Shown here: positions 34,889 through 48,820 of the stretch, piece after piece | How positions within the stretch are numbered: the first letter of the stretch is position 1 | How the letters are laid out: each line of letters begins with the position of its first letter | Assembly (NCBI RefSeq): GCF_038396675.1 | Contig: NC_088928.1 | Coordinates: 59,263,501-59,327,500, forward strand | Direction: 5' to 3' | Length of the DNA stretch: 64,000 nt | Origin: Hydra vulgaris | Lineage: Eukaryota; Cnidaria; Hydrozoa; Anthoathecata; Hydridae | The notes under the pieces: model-generated | The model's input: the letters and a program-made list of their open reading frames with translations, nothing else | What the model was told of the DNA's origin: nothing | Databases searched by the model: none | Position numbers and translations under genes: made by a program

Positions 34889-37800
34889 GATATGATATAT
34901 ATATATATACATGTGATTCGCTTCTGATGAGTCTTTTTTGATGAAACGCAGTGTTAAATGAAAATTAAATTTTATAATGATCTCAAAAGTTTGAGATCAT
35001 TAAACGTCGAAACACTTTTTTTAGTTTAAGTATTACAGTTACATAAAATATGTTACTAATCATAAAATATATAACCATCATAATCATAAAATATAGGTAA
35101 AAAATGACAGACAGTTATTTCTACTAATAAGAAATCAGTATTTGAACCATCTGCAAGGAAAAAAGTAAAACTTTACAAAAGAAAGTTGCAATTAAAAACA
35201 GCTGGAGATGAAAAAATTCTATGCTTTTAAAATATAATGCTAATGATTGGCTTGAAATTGAGAGTGTTGATGGAATAGTAACTGCACTAAAACATTAAAT
35301 TTTAGTGCCGTTACTTTAAAAATGTCAACAACATATTTTTAAATTCATATTTTAAATGGCTGCAATCTGAAGTACACTGCGGCCATTTTCTATAGACGCA
35401 TGTGGATCATGTCTTAAAAACGTACTTAACTTTATTTTTATAGTGTATTTCATTAAATTATAAATAAAGTATCAAAAAATAACGAAAATTATCAAAAATA
35501 ATATCAAATTTGAAAAGAGGTCAATCATAAATGAATTAAGTTCAAAAGATAGCTTACTATTTTCTATAGACGCAGTACACATTTTTTAACAAAACTATCC
35601 AAAAAAATGTTTTTATCACATTTTTAGTACTCGATTGGACCTCCTTTTCGCTCAATTACTTGATAAATTCGTTTTGGCATACTTTCCACCAAATTTTCCA
35701 GCACTTTTAGCTCCATATCCTCCCAGCATTCTGATACCGCTACTTTTAGCTCTGCCACAGAGTTATACTGCTTCTGGTCAGCATAGATACGTCTTATAAT
35801 GATTCTCCAGATGTTTTCAACAGGATTCAAATCTGGACTGCGAGCAGGCCATCACATTTGCTCAATTTTTTTAGCTTCAAACCAAGCTTTAGTCTCGTTA
35901 CTAGTGTGAATGCTGGCGTTGTCTTGTTGAAAAACAAACTTTTTGCGTCGATACTTGTTTTTAAATGGAATCAAACATAATTTTAGCACATAAATGTATT
36001 CAGAACTTTTCATTTTGCAAGATGTAAATGCTAAATTTAACTTTCCTGTTGCACAAAACCCAAGCCAAACCATCAAAGATCCACCACCGAAATTCCTTGT
36101 CGAAAAATATTTGGGTTCTTTCCTCAAATCACGCCAGTAGCCACTAAAACCATCAGGCCCATCAAGATTAAACTTTTTCTCGTCCGAAAAAATCACCTGG
36201 TATTGAAAACAAAAATATTCAGCTATTTAGACATCTTAAGTATTCATGAGAATTTAATCTAAAATTTCTTACTTGTTCCCAAACGCGTGTCATGTTTTCA
36301 TGGGCGAATTCCATCCGTTTCTGTTTGTAAACGAGCTTTAAATTTGGTGCTTTATTCATTTTTGATCGTACTATGTGTGGGATGTCTTTAAGAACTTTTC
36401 TAATCGTCTCCTTGCAAACATTTAAACCCAAACCTGACTTAATTGTTTTCAAACTTCTTGATGAATTTGATGCGAGTCGAACAATTCTGCGTTTTTCATG
36501 GTCTGAAACCCTAGATTTCTTTGGTTTCCTCTTGATTGTTGCATAATCTGTTGGATTTTTTAAGAAATTACGGATAACGTGATCCGATCTCTTCAATCTT
36601 CTAGCAATTTCTAGATTTGAAACTTTTTCTTGATGATAAGCCAATATTTGACCTTTTTCAATATCGGTAAGGACCTTTCCCTTCGGTATTTGGTTAAGTT
36701 CAACTTAATTTCGACAAGATAAAAAGTACTACAGAATATAAGAAATTTGCGACAAAACTTGTAAAAACTTTAGTGCGTCTATAGAAAATTGCCACGTGAA
36801 TATTAAAAATTTAATTATTTTAATACAATCAAGACAATTAATAATCAGATGCATAATGGATCATTGTTTTTTTACATACACTTATTCAAAAGTTAGAACA
36901 ATTTTATTACCACTGTAACACTGTAAATTCGCCAAATTCTACGTGCGTCTATAGAAAATGGTCGCAGTGTATATGTTATATGTGACTTTTTTTTTTACTT
37001 TCGAATGTTCAAAATGGAACATCTCACAGAGTTCATAACACTATAAAATAGTCACAAGTGAATTTTGAAATCAAAAATTTTAAAAATTTCTTGTGTAAGC
37101 AATAAAAAAGCAAGTTAAAATGTTAAAATGTTACTTAAAGCTGAAATAAAAAAACTTATTGCCAAAGTGACTGAAAAGGATGGAAAATTTTACCAGTGTG
37201 TGGCACTTAATGATTTTGTGAACACTAAAGGTTTAGTAAAAAAATTAAAGACTCTTCTTATAGAGTTAGTAATAAACTCAATCATTTGAAAAAATGTGTT
37301 GCTACCCCTGATATTTATAAAAAAAAATTTTTAAATACAGACGGCTGGTTTCAAAGTATTGAAAATGAAACATTCCTGAACAAAAGAATAGAAAAATTTT
37401 GCAATAATGCCTAGCAACGTGCTTGGTTTTGCAAGTGTAAATGATAAATAGAGTAAAAAAGAACTCATGAAAATCTCTAAAAAAGAATTGTTTACAAAAT
37501 TTAAATTAGTTTTGAAGAAAAAGACTCCAATATATTTAACTTGAGTTTTCATTTAGGGTTGTGTGCAAGTGATGTTTTAAGATCCACACAATCAGAAACA
37601 ATAACTTACACAAATAGAGCAAAAAAAAAAAAAAAACCAATGATTGACTTGGATTCCTCTTCTAACAAATCAAATAATAGTGGTAAGCAATTATCTATTT
37701 GCTTCTTGTTTTCTAAATAAAAAAGCTTAGTTAAAGCTTGGGATTTTTTAAACCAATTTTTAATAAAATATTTTGTTAAAAGTACTTAATTTGTTTTATG

Positions 37801-40800
37801 TCAAAAAATCATTTGTTTTGGATGATTTAAAATAATAAAAAGTTCATTGAGAGTTGACAAAATATAAAAATTAATATTGTATTTTTATAAAAAATTATTA
37901 AGTATAGATTTTTTCTTTTAAACCACCATTTTTGTGGATTATTAGGCTTTATTAGAATATGCCATTCTCTCATTATATATTGCACAAATAAAATATATGT
38001 TTTATATTTACTGATATTATTAAAAATGTAGATAGTAAAAAATTTTTTTTTACCATCTATATGAGATATAACCCCTGTAGATAATTAAAAAAAAAAAACA
38101 TGTTCAGAAATTGAAGGTTTAAGTTCACACTCAGAGTATGCCAAAAAAGTTAATAAAAATAGTAAGAGGTGACACTGCATTTCTATCTTTAGAAAAGTCT
38201 GGGAGGTATCACATATTTAGAAAAGTGACATTTAAAATCAGCTGAAAAATTAACAATAAGAAGTTTATCAAATAATATATGTAAGCCTACGTATTTACTG
38301 AAAGTTTTTGCATGCCCCACAAGATTATGCCCTGGTTGTAAGAAAAACTTACAACCAGGTAACTTGAGATACTTTTACCAGTCATACATTACTGTAAGAC
38401 TGGTAAAAGTATCTCAGGCATGGTTACTCTAAAATGGAAAAATGATGAGTCCTCAGCTCGCAAACCTCAAGAGATTGCTGAATATTATGAAGTATATGCA
38501 GTCTAGAAATAAATAGATATTTTAATAAAAATATGGAAAAAGGAACTTTTTCCATATTTTTATTAAAATATGGAAAAAGTTTTTATTAAAATATAGAACA
38601 TGCTTCTGTCTAACTGCATAAGGTAAATCCCACAACTGTTCACCTCCTAAGACTAGCATCAATCTTGCTGAGAACACTTCTGAAGTTTTCAGAAAAGTAA
38701 AGGAATAAATAGGAACAAGAACAATTCTCTTTTTAAAAGAATTATTCAGATCAAAAATCTAGAAGCTCACTCAAACCTTTCTCATAACAGGTAAAAAATA
38801 ATTAAGTAAAAACAACTATGATATCAGGTCAACGCTTGTTACACTTGGTAAGCAAGTCAAGGCTTGTTACACTGAAATATAATCAGGGACAAGCGCATCA
38901 TTTGTTTTAGCATATTGTGAAAAGCTTAGTGGAAATCCTGTCAACACAACAAAGATAATGGAGAGATTGGAGTTGCATGAATGCTAATCCTTGTTGGCTT
39001 CTGACATTGGGATAATTAGCATTTTGTTAGGAATTTTGGTATATTCTATTTATAAGTTTTAAAATAATACATGAGGTAAGTAATATATTAAGAAGTGGTT
39101 TTTTTTTCACTTAATAATAAATTTATAAATTGCATTATTTTATACAAATGAAGAGGCCTTGAAGAAAAATATTATTATGGTGTGAAAAAACTTCTAAACT
39201 ATTCCGGAAAGCTAAGAATATTTCAAATTTTGAATAATCACTATGAACAGTATTTATCTGCAGGATTTCTAGTAAAAAGAATAAAAGAATATAAAGTATC
39301 ATCAAGTACAATGTAAATTGTAGTTAAAATTTACTACTAATCAAGTCAATATTTACCATTAATTACATATTTATCACTTTTAAAAGTATGAAAGATTATT
39401 ATTTCCATATATTTAGAATGTTATCAATCCTTGTCTGCTCAAGACAAATCCTTAAGTATGATAAGAGTAGTTTCATTAGCAGAACTTCTGCTAGAATTTA
39501 ACAATGCAGCATCATTTATAATGCAACTTTTGTCTGGATTTATTGACTGGGTCAAGAAAATTGGATGTCTTTGCAAAGACTACCAGGATGAAACATATGA
39601 AAGTAACACATGTAAAAATGAAATATTTAAAAGTTGTGGTAAACTTGATTACCACAACTGTTAAATTCTCTCTTGAAAACAATGAGAATATTTTATAAAG
39701 TTATTTATGATACCTATGGCTGTAAACTTGACACAAACTATTCAGTTTTGATTAGAAGTTCAAACTTACAAGGATGTGTAAGACTGCAAGATGAAGAAGT
39801 TGCTCTTTAAAAATTCAAGCTTAGTTATTGATAAACATTTTAACAATAAAATTTATTTAGTTTTTAGGTAAACAGCTCACAGTTACCTAGGTAAGGTACA
39901 TACTGTAAATGCACTTTGGAAGCATTTGTTGATGTTAGTGACCTCTCCTTTAGGCAGTTTAATGAGCAGACATCTGAATCTTGCCATTCCAAGATAAAAA
40001 GTGCAGTAAACAAGCTTAAAGTCTTGCTGAACAGCAACAAGATAGAATCTAGTAATATAATAATGAAAGAATCTGTTCTACTTCATTCTACTTATATATA
40101 TCTTAATATATATGTTATATGCATACAATATACTATGTACATAGGCATACTACGTTTATAAATTAATTTCAATCAGAACTTATCTTTTTTGACAACCAAA
40201 GAGCAATCTAGTGATGTTGATGCATAAATACAAAATTACAGAGCATGAAAAGTTGGTATACAAACATTAACTTTATGATTAACTTCACTGTTCTGTCAAT
40301 TTCTGTAGATTTTTGATTTTAAGAAAATGATATTTCTTCAAGTTTGCAATGTCACTTTTCTAAAAAAGTAATACCTTCCAGATGGAAATGAAGTGTCCAG
40401 ATGTCCATTTTACAATTTTATTTAATTTTTTAAAGTTATGAGTTTAAACCTAAATTTCTGAATTGTGGTTTGTCTCAGACATAAATAGGATTCTGGTCCC
40501 ACTCCCCATTTGAGTTAAATTTTGAAAAAGTTAGGTTTATTTTTGCAAATATTGCTTTTATTCTGGTAAATTTATTTGTCTTACCATAATGTATAGAGCA
40601 GTGGTCAAGAACCACGGCTTGCATTTGGCTTATTTTGTTAAATTGTGGCTCTTTAACATGTCTAAATTACATTTATTTTAATTTTATTGAAACAAAAAAC
40701 TTAATTTATTATAGTAAAAATATTTTTTCAAAAGTTTTTTTTTAATGCAATAAAATAATGATTTGAAGTTGCATAGAGTTACATTAAAATAAAGTAGGTA

Positions 40801-43800
40801 ACTATTTATATGCTGAAACGCAGGTGTAAAAAAGTGTGTATAAAATTTGAATGCAAAAACATTTTATTTAAAACTGTAAATTTTGAATATAACATAAAAT
40901 AGTATGAAAAAGTATGAAAATGGTATTGTTAGATTAGAAATGGAAATTAATTTACTTATGTTAAACTGTGACTCGGCTAACTTTTTAAACAACATTTCAA
41001 TTTTGTCAAACATTTGTCTTCCAGATACAGTTGTAAACTGACATGGTAGTAAAAATAGTTAAAAATATTAAATCATTGCCAATTTCATTACTTGATGAAC
41101 TTAATTGCTTTTGTTAAAAATGTTTGTCATCAAAAGCTTTTGAATACCCAGAGTTTAATGATAGTGATTCATATCAAAAGAAACTTTTTTGCTAGAGTTA
41201 TGATAGCTTATGATTAGGATTATGATAGCTTAATCTTAACAATCTTAATAAGATATTGCAAAGACGAGACAATACTATACATTTAGACTATAGAAAATGA
41301 AGTTTCTATTGAAACTCAAATATCTCTCCTACTTTAAGATATTTTTAATCAAAATTAAATTTCTTCTGTTTAAAAAAGGAAGTGTTATTAAAATTAAGTA
41401 TTTTTTGGCTGTAATTGAAAAAAATAAATTTTTTTTGCCAATCGAACAGTTCTGATTTCAGAAAGCAAAAAATTTACTTTGCAAATTTGACACATCCATT
41501 TATTGTAAATAGCAAATAAATAAATTTTAAACAAAAGGTCATTATAACTCAATTTGAACTTCAGTTTAGATTTCAGTATAGATTTGATATCAAATATATT
41601 TTGAAACCAGAATTAAAAAACTTTTAAAGAAATGCAGAAAAATTTGCAATAGATAAATAAAAAAACCTTCAACTTCTCAAAAAGAAGATCAAATTATATT
41701 TGAAGCATAAGAATAGTCTTCCTGAGAGTAAAAAACAACTTAAGGTGGTTGCATTTGAATTCTTGACAGTTATCAGATCAGCATATTATTGTGAGTAAAT
41801 ATTTACCAATATAGACATCACTAAAAGTAACTTAAGATAAAATGAATATTAACCTTGAATGTTGTCTAAAACTAAAGACCTCCATTTACGATAAAACAAA
41901 TCTGTGAATCATTATACTCACAAAAATCTCACCAATCTTTTTGTTCAATTTTGTAAAATTGTTAGTTTGAATTATCTATTTATTTACTTTAAAATATTGA
42001 AATATCATTGAATATCTTTAAATAATAAGTTGTTAATAATATTTTCAGTTTTTTAAACTAGCATCCTTGCAGCTCTTGGTAAGTTTTTTAAAAAAATGAT
42101 TAAGGAAAAATGAATAAAAAAATGAAAAAGGAAAAATGATTTTCTACTCAAAATATATTGCATGGTCGTCTTTAATTTTTACCATAAAATGTAAACTTCA
42201 TTTTCTTTAAAAAAAAAATCAATTTAGAAGACTGGAAAAAGTTTATAAAAATTATCAATCTATCAATTAAATATATTTTTTTTAAATTGATAGATTGCTT
42301 GCCCAAACCAAAACCCTGAATAGTAGCAGCCCTTGTCACGTTATACCTATTTGTCAGTCCATGTAGCATCACTTCTTGCAAGTTATCAAGGGTAACATGC
42401 AAAATGTTACTTATTTGTCAGTTGATGTAGCAGCACTTCTTGTATGTGCTACCTATTTTTCAGTCAATGTAGCAGCCCTCCTTGCATGTTATGCCTATTT
42501 GTCAGTTGATTTATATACATTTCTTGGATGTACCTACTTTTTAGTCGATGTATGTAAGCAGTAACAAAATCAAAATAAAAACATTGAAATGTTTTTATTC
42601 TTATTAAAAATATTCCAGTATACAAAGTTACATTTTTGTGGTTGTTTTTTTAAAAAAAAAAAATTTAATTAGTTTCCTTGTTTAAATTCAATGGTTTTTA
42701 CATAGAGTGTACTTTTTTTGCCACTTTTAAAAAAGTCGTTAAGAGCCGCAAAGTCTAAGAAAGCCATTAAAACACTTGTGAGGTAAGTTTACAAAAAGGT
42801 TAAAAAAGCAACCTCTTCTTCAAGAGAACAGTTCTCAATATCCAAATTTTCATATTGTACTCTTTTAAATATTGTTTCTAATGCTTCACATGATTTATTG
42901 TCCAACCGTGAACCTAAACAAAATATTATCATATGAACATAACAAATAATTTTATAGAAAGATAAGAAAATATGTTATTAAAACTTGACAAGGAAATTTA
43001 GTGACTAGATGCAAAGTCCTAAATATAATATATAAAACTTATAAAGAGTGTATAAACAAATTTTGTTTATATATTTATGTTTCATGCAAAATGCATTTCA
43101 AACTGTTTTATAACTTTCTGAATATTTTAAAATCTGCATTAAAAAAAACTTACAAATTTATATGAGAAAACAGGTGTTTAAAGTGAGATAAATGATACAC
43201 AGGTACATGTAGCAAAGTTTGTAACTTTTTTTGGTGCAGGTTTGAATTAAGATTTGATTAACAATCAAAAATAACTTTTGCTGTTACTTTTGTTATTTTG
43301 ATGTTACTAAGATAAATAATAGATTTTACTAAGATAAATAATAGATGTTACTAAGATAAGCCAGAAGTTTAAGATTTTCATTTCACTTAATATAATTGAA
43401 GGTTAAGAAAATAAATAATTTAAATTACTTGTAGGAAATTTTTTTCCGAAAATTGCAGCAGATCAAACTTTTATAAAAATTCACAACTCTTTTCCATATT
43501 ATTATATTAGCCCTATGACGCTCAGAATTTTTTTTTCTTTTTTTTTAAATTTTCATAATAGTAATAGTTCTTCATGACTGAAACTTATACACACAAAAAT
43601 ACTTAATGTTTAAAAATTAACAAACTGGTATTCTTTTAAAAATAATAATTTTAAATAAAATCAATACATTTTAAAAATTAAAACTCACAAGTAATTAATG
43701 CTCAAATTACATGCAAATCTTAATAGTTTACTAAAGAATAGAAGTGTTTTAAATGAGGCAAATAAAAGTTTTCTCTTTTTATTTTCCTCTATTAAGATAG

Positions 43801-45930
43801 GTTGATGTTTGAAGAATTTATTACAATTCGATATTTAAAAAAAAAAAAGTACCAACACACAACTATAAATTTTAAATTTATTTAAAAATAAATTCATTGG
43901 AATGACTTTGCTTTAGCAAGAAAAAAAGATTAAACTAAAAAAAAAAAAAAGTACAGTTGGAAGAGAAAATATTCTCAGTTACATACAAAACTTTTAAATA
44001 ATAATTTTATATTTCTGATTTTATGGAGTAAAGATATAAAATAATTTTTTATCTATGCTCATTTAAATCATTTTATAAACTGCTAATGTTAATTATTTAT
44101 TAATAAAGTTATTAATTCTTCTGCACAGATACTATTTAAACTTGATACTTAGTACTAATTTGTTTTGTAATTGTTAAAAATCGTTATATAATCATTGTAT
44201 GAAACAGTACTATAAAAATTACTTATGTTACATAAAACAAGATTTTACAATATATATATACTTTAAAGAATCCTATTATAGAAAATTTAAATTTATCTAT
44301 AAATCATTCATTCATTTATTACATTTGCAGCAAAAATGAAACAATAAAAAGATTTAAAGAAAAAAAAGTGAATAAAAACAGTTAAATGAAAAAATGTTCT
44401 CAGTTAAATACAACAATTATTATATATTTTTATATTATAATGAAATATATTAAATATTTTTATTAAAATAATAATAAAACAAGAACTTCAATCATTGATG
44501 AAAAAAAGGATTTTTACCACCAGTAAAATGAAAGTAACCTAAAGAACTGAAGCAAAATAAATAATAGATATAGTTAACAGCGTTTATTCATCAACAAAGC
44601 AAATTAAAAAAGCATGTCGTAAACAATAAACTTTTTTTAACAGTTTTTTAAAATTTAAATAATTTTATAAAATTTTAGTATATGCATTTTCCAAATTACA
44701 TCATGATTCAAAACTTTTTTTTTTCATTGCTGTTCAGTTGTTGACCGTTGACCGGCCATTATTTTTTATGCTGTAAATAAATATTAATAAAAAAGGAATA
44801 GTTAAAAAGTGGTAAAGCATCCACTTGGTATACAGACCTACTGTTCCCTGGAAATACCATTCTTAACTTGTTTCTCTGCATGAGTTTTAAGGTTGAGAGA
44901 AGTATATATCAATTTTATAAAATTTAAAAACTACTAGCCTTTTTGACTATGGTTGCATGGGCATTTTTAAGGTGAATATAGAAAAAAATTGCTTATTCAG
45001 TAAATTATAAGAAAAAAATTTGATAAGTGATTTTCTATTAATTTTTTATTGCTCTGTTTTAGTGCTCTGCTGGGAGGCTTTAGTACATACATTAACTATC
45101 TTATAGCCTGCTGCCACAAAGAAGTGCAACTACATTGACTCCTTTTTTTAAAAAAAACCTCAAAGCACTTAAGTTCCTGCTTTTTATAAAAGATTAGGAA
45201 CATCCTACATTATAAAATATCAAATTTAAAATATGCATGTCATTTTACAATTATACAGTTAATCAATAATTTTTTTTATGTCATTAAACTCCTTAAGGCC
45301 ACTACAGTTAAGGATGCTAATTCATTTTGGTTACAACCTTCTCACAACTCTTTCACTCTGAAAAATGAACCTTAACAAACAAGGTTGCTATGCAGAGAAG
45401 CAAGTTAAGTGCGGTACTACCAGGGACTTAATGGGGATCCATATCCAAAATTCTCGTTTATGAAGTGAGTCCTCATAACACTACACCACTACTGCATTAA
45501 CAAATGAATCACTTTAATTTTAATCATTGAAAGATCACTGACTGAATAATACTCATTCACAAAATAGATGTTTTACAATTCATTCATTTTGGATTATATT
45601 ATTATTCATTCAACAAATAAATAATCGCTCAGCAAATAAGTGGGAGTTAACTTTAACTTTTAAATTCTTTATTAAGAATTATAATAAAACATTTTTTTTT
45701 TTTTAATATTCTTTATCGTTTTAATTAATTTATTTAGAATTTAAATAAAACAATTTTTTTTCAGTTGTTTTTTTAAACTACCTTGTTTAGAATTTAAATA
45801 AAATATTTATCTGCTTTTATTTTAACTATTTAATTCAGAACTTTAACAAAATGTTCTTTTTTTGTTGTTTTTATCTATTTAAAATAAAAAATAAAGTTTT
45901 AAAATTATGAGGTCGACAAATAATTGCCGA

Positions 45931-46007
<77 letters not shown>

Positions 46008-48748
46008 AACATACATACATATCAGACTTTGCAATGAATAATTAACGCATTCGCGTAACAGAGTTTTTAATGCCATAAAATTCTTTTTATATGATTTTCA
46101 TATTTATCCACATTAACTTTTTTGTTTCAAACTCCAAATATATTAAATTCAGGGTTTTTCTTTTTCTTGTTTAATGGCTGCTTATTATTAACTATTTCAT
46201 ATCCAGTTTTTTTTAAATTTCCACAAAAACAACTCTCTGAAGAACAAAACTCTTTTTATTATTGCAAGAAATCAGTGCAAAAAAGTATTGTCTCATGCTA
46301 ATGGTCCATTATTTTAAGATTACTAAATCTTGTATTCTATCTCAGAAATTAGATTCTAGAGACTAAGGAAATTTTTAATAATCTTATTAATAAAGACAGA
46401 TCTAATATTCCTTCTCTCATTCATGAGTCTAACCTTATTACCTCTTGAATCTAATGATTACACTCTTCTTGTCAACTTAAAGAAACAGGTTAATTGGTTG
46501 TTAAACATCTAAATCAGTCCTGTTTCTGTTGCTAAAGTTATTTCCCACTTGAACTCTTTTACAGCTTGTGGTTTGAACAACATTCTTGTCACATTTTTTA
46601 TCATTCTCTAAACTATTAACAAGTAAATTTTGTTTTCCTTCCTGCTGGAAAATGGCATCTGTGGTTCCAATTTTTAGAAACTGAGATCACTCAAATCTTT
46701 CTAGGTATTGCCCAACCATTCTTCTCGTCACTATTAGAGGAGCCTTTGAGTTTTTAATTAACAAAATTCTAATATCTCACTATGAGTTTTGCAGCAAACT
46801 ATCTGACAAATACAGTTTAAATTAGTAGTAAAACAACTCTCTTGTTTTACTCGTTTAGTTTGTTGGCATCTCTACCAATGCTTTCTCTTTATATTAGAAT
46901 ACCTTGTTTCAGCATCTGATAAAGATTGTGAGATATACAATAAAGGATAACTTAACAGTCCATGTCCATCTTAACAGTCCAATAAGGGTATTAACTATTA
47001 TTATTTCTTGTGACTCTTTGGCCATTTCAATTTGGTGAAAAGTTACCCTGAGATCAATTTTAACAAAATATTTCATTCCTGTCATTTTATGTAAAATAGT
47101 CTCAATATTTGAAATATGATATGAATTTGAGCATATCTTTTATCTAATACCTATTTTGCAATCTGCACATATCTGTAAATCTCCATCTGTTTTTTTAACA
47201 ACCACAAGTGGTGAGGCCTACTTGGAGGAACTTATTTATCACTGATGATCATAATGTGAATAGGAAGAGGTCAAAATTCAAAATAAGTTGGTTTTATGCC
47301 ATTTTTTAATAGTAATTTACTTTGTAATTAATTAAACCTCTATAAACAATAGGTTTTATACTATTAACTAAGTTTGTTGAATTAATATTTGATGCATCAG
47401 AAAATTGGATATTATATACTATACATTATTAACTTTAAATGATAGAAATATTGGAATAGAGAAATAATAACAATTAATATAAAAGTATATCTAGAAAAAT
47501 TACAATCATATTTATAAAGTATATTTGAATATCCACAATAACTTATATACAAAACAATATTATGAAAAACTTAAAACATATTGAGCATAGTGTAAAAATA
47601 ATATTTTAAATAATTTTACTGCAGATTTTAAAAATAAATAGTCTAAATTAAAGGAATATTTCTATAAATGAATCAGTGTTTTTTAAAAGGGCAAATTTGC
47701 TCAAGAAGTTTTGAGCAAATTCACCCTTTTAAAAAAAACTGATTCAAATATTGTAAACACAATATTATTAAAAAAGAAAAATAATTTTCTGCTAGGAATA
47801 TAAATCAAGTTCTTATATTATTTATACTATTTATCTTTATATTTATATTATATATCTTTATATTATTTCTAAATATAAAGACAAATTATTTAGCTAAAGC
47901 CACGAAACAACTTTGATGTCTGAAGCAATAACTTCCTATTCCACTAACTGCAACTTTGCATTCCTTGACAACAGCTTTGTCATTAAAGTTGTTAAAATAA
48001 GAATGGAAGAAATAATTCTGAATTATTCTATTCAAAAAATTAACTATTATTAAACTATTATATCTAATTATTTATCAACATGTTATTTAAGAAAATTAAA
48101 ATGTAAAAACAAACCTCGAAGCACTAAAGTTCCAGCTCTTTGTGAAAGATCAGGAACATCCTACATTAATAAACATCAAATTTACAATATGCATGTCATT
48201 TTATAGAGTTACAGTTATTCAATAATTTTTTTTTTTTGTAAATATCATTTACCTCCTTAAAGCCACTACAGTTAAGGATGCTAACTTATTGTGGTTACAG
48301 CCCTTTCTCAACTCTTTAACTCCGAAAAATGAACCTCGATAAACGAGGTTGCTACGCAGAGAAACAAGTTGAGTGCGATACTACCAGAAACGTAATGGGG
48401 ATCCACATCCATTCCCGTTTATGAAGTGAGCCCTCATAACACTACACCACTACTGCATTAACAAATAAACCATTTTCATTTTAATTGTTGAATAATTACT
48501 AACTGAATAATACTCATTCACCAAATAGATGTTTAACAATTATATGTTAGATGTATATATTTGTTTCTACAAAGATTATATTATTATTCATTCATTTTGG
48601 AATATATTATTATTCATTCAGTGAATAAATAATTGTTCAGCAAGTGAGCAGAAGTTACCTTTAACTTTAAAATTCTTTATTAAGAATTATAACAAAACGC
48701 TGCTTTTTGTGTGTGTGTGCCTGTGCGTGTGTGTGCGTGCGTGCGTGC

Positions 48749-48820
<72 letters not shown>

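Larger units (their letters stand above)
37130..40115 (+). pseudogene. Scattered fragments of a decayed transposon-type protein
   Basis: Short plus-strand blocks with ordinary composition are separated by stops and hairpins. They are [20 protein letters not shown] near 37130, [20 protein letters not shown] near 38420, [20 protein letters not shown] near 39460, and [20 protein letters not shown] with [14 protein letters not shown] near 39920-40020. The last resembles the E-Q-x-x-E-S-x-H-x-x-x-K block of an uncharacterised transposon protein, from memory. I cannot prove the pieces belong to one ORF. They lie in intron 4 of PPP1R37, antisense to it. Confidence 0.25.
45159..45835. repeat. Segmental duplication, downstream copy
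   Basis: This block is colinear and in the same orientation with 48115-48955. It includes the exon-3 copy, a SINE (45289-45500), the TACTCATTCACAAAATAGATG segment, and the AAATTCTTTATTAAGAATTA segment. It lacks the (GT)n expansion found in the other copy. Confidence 0.85.
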
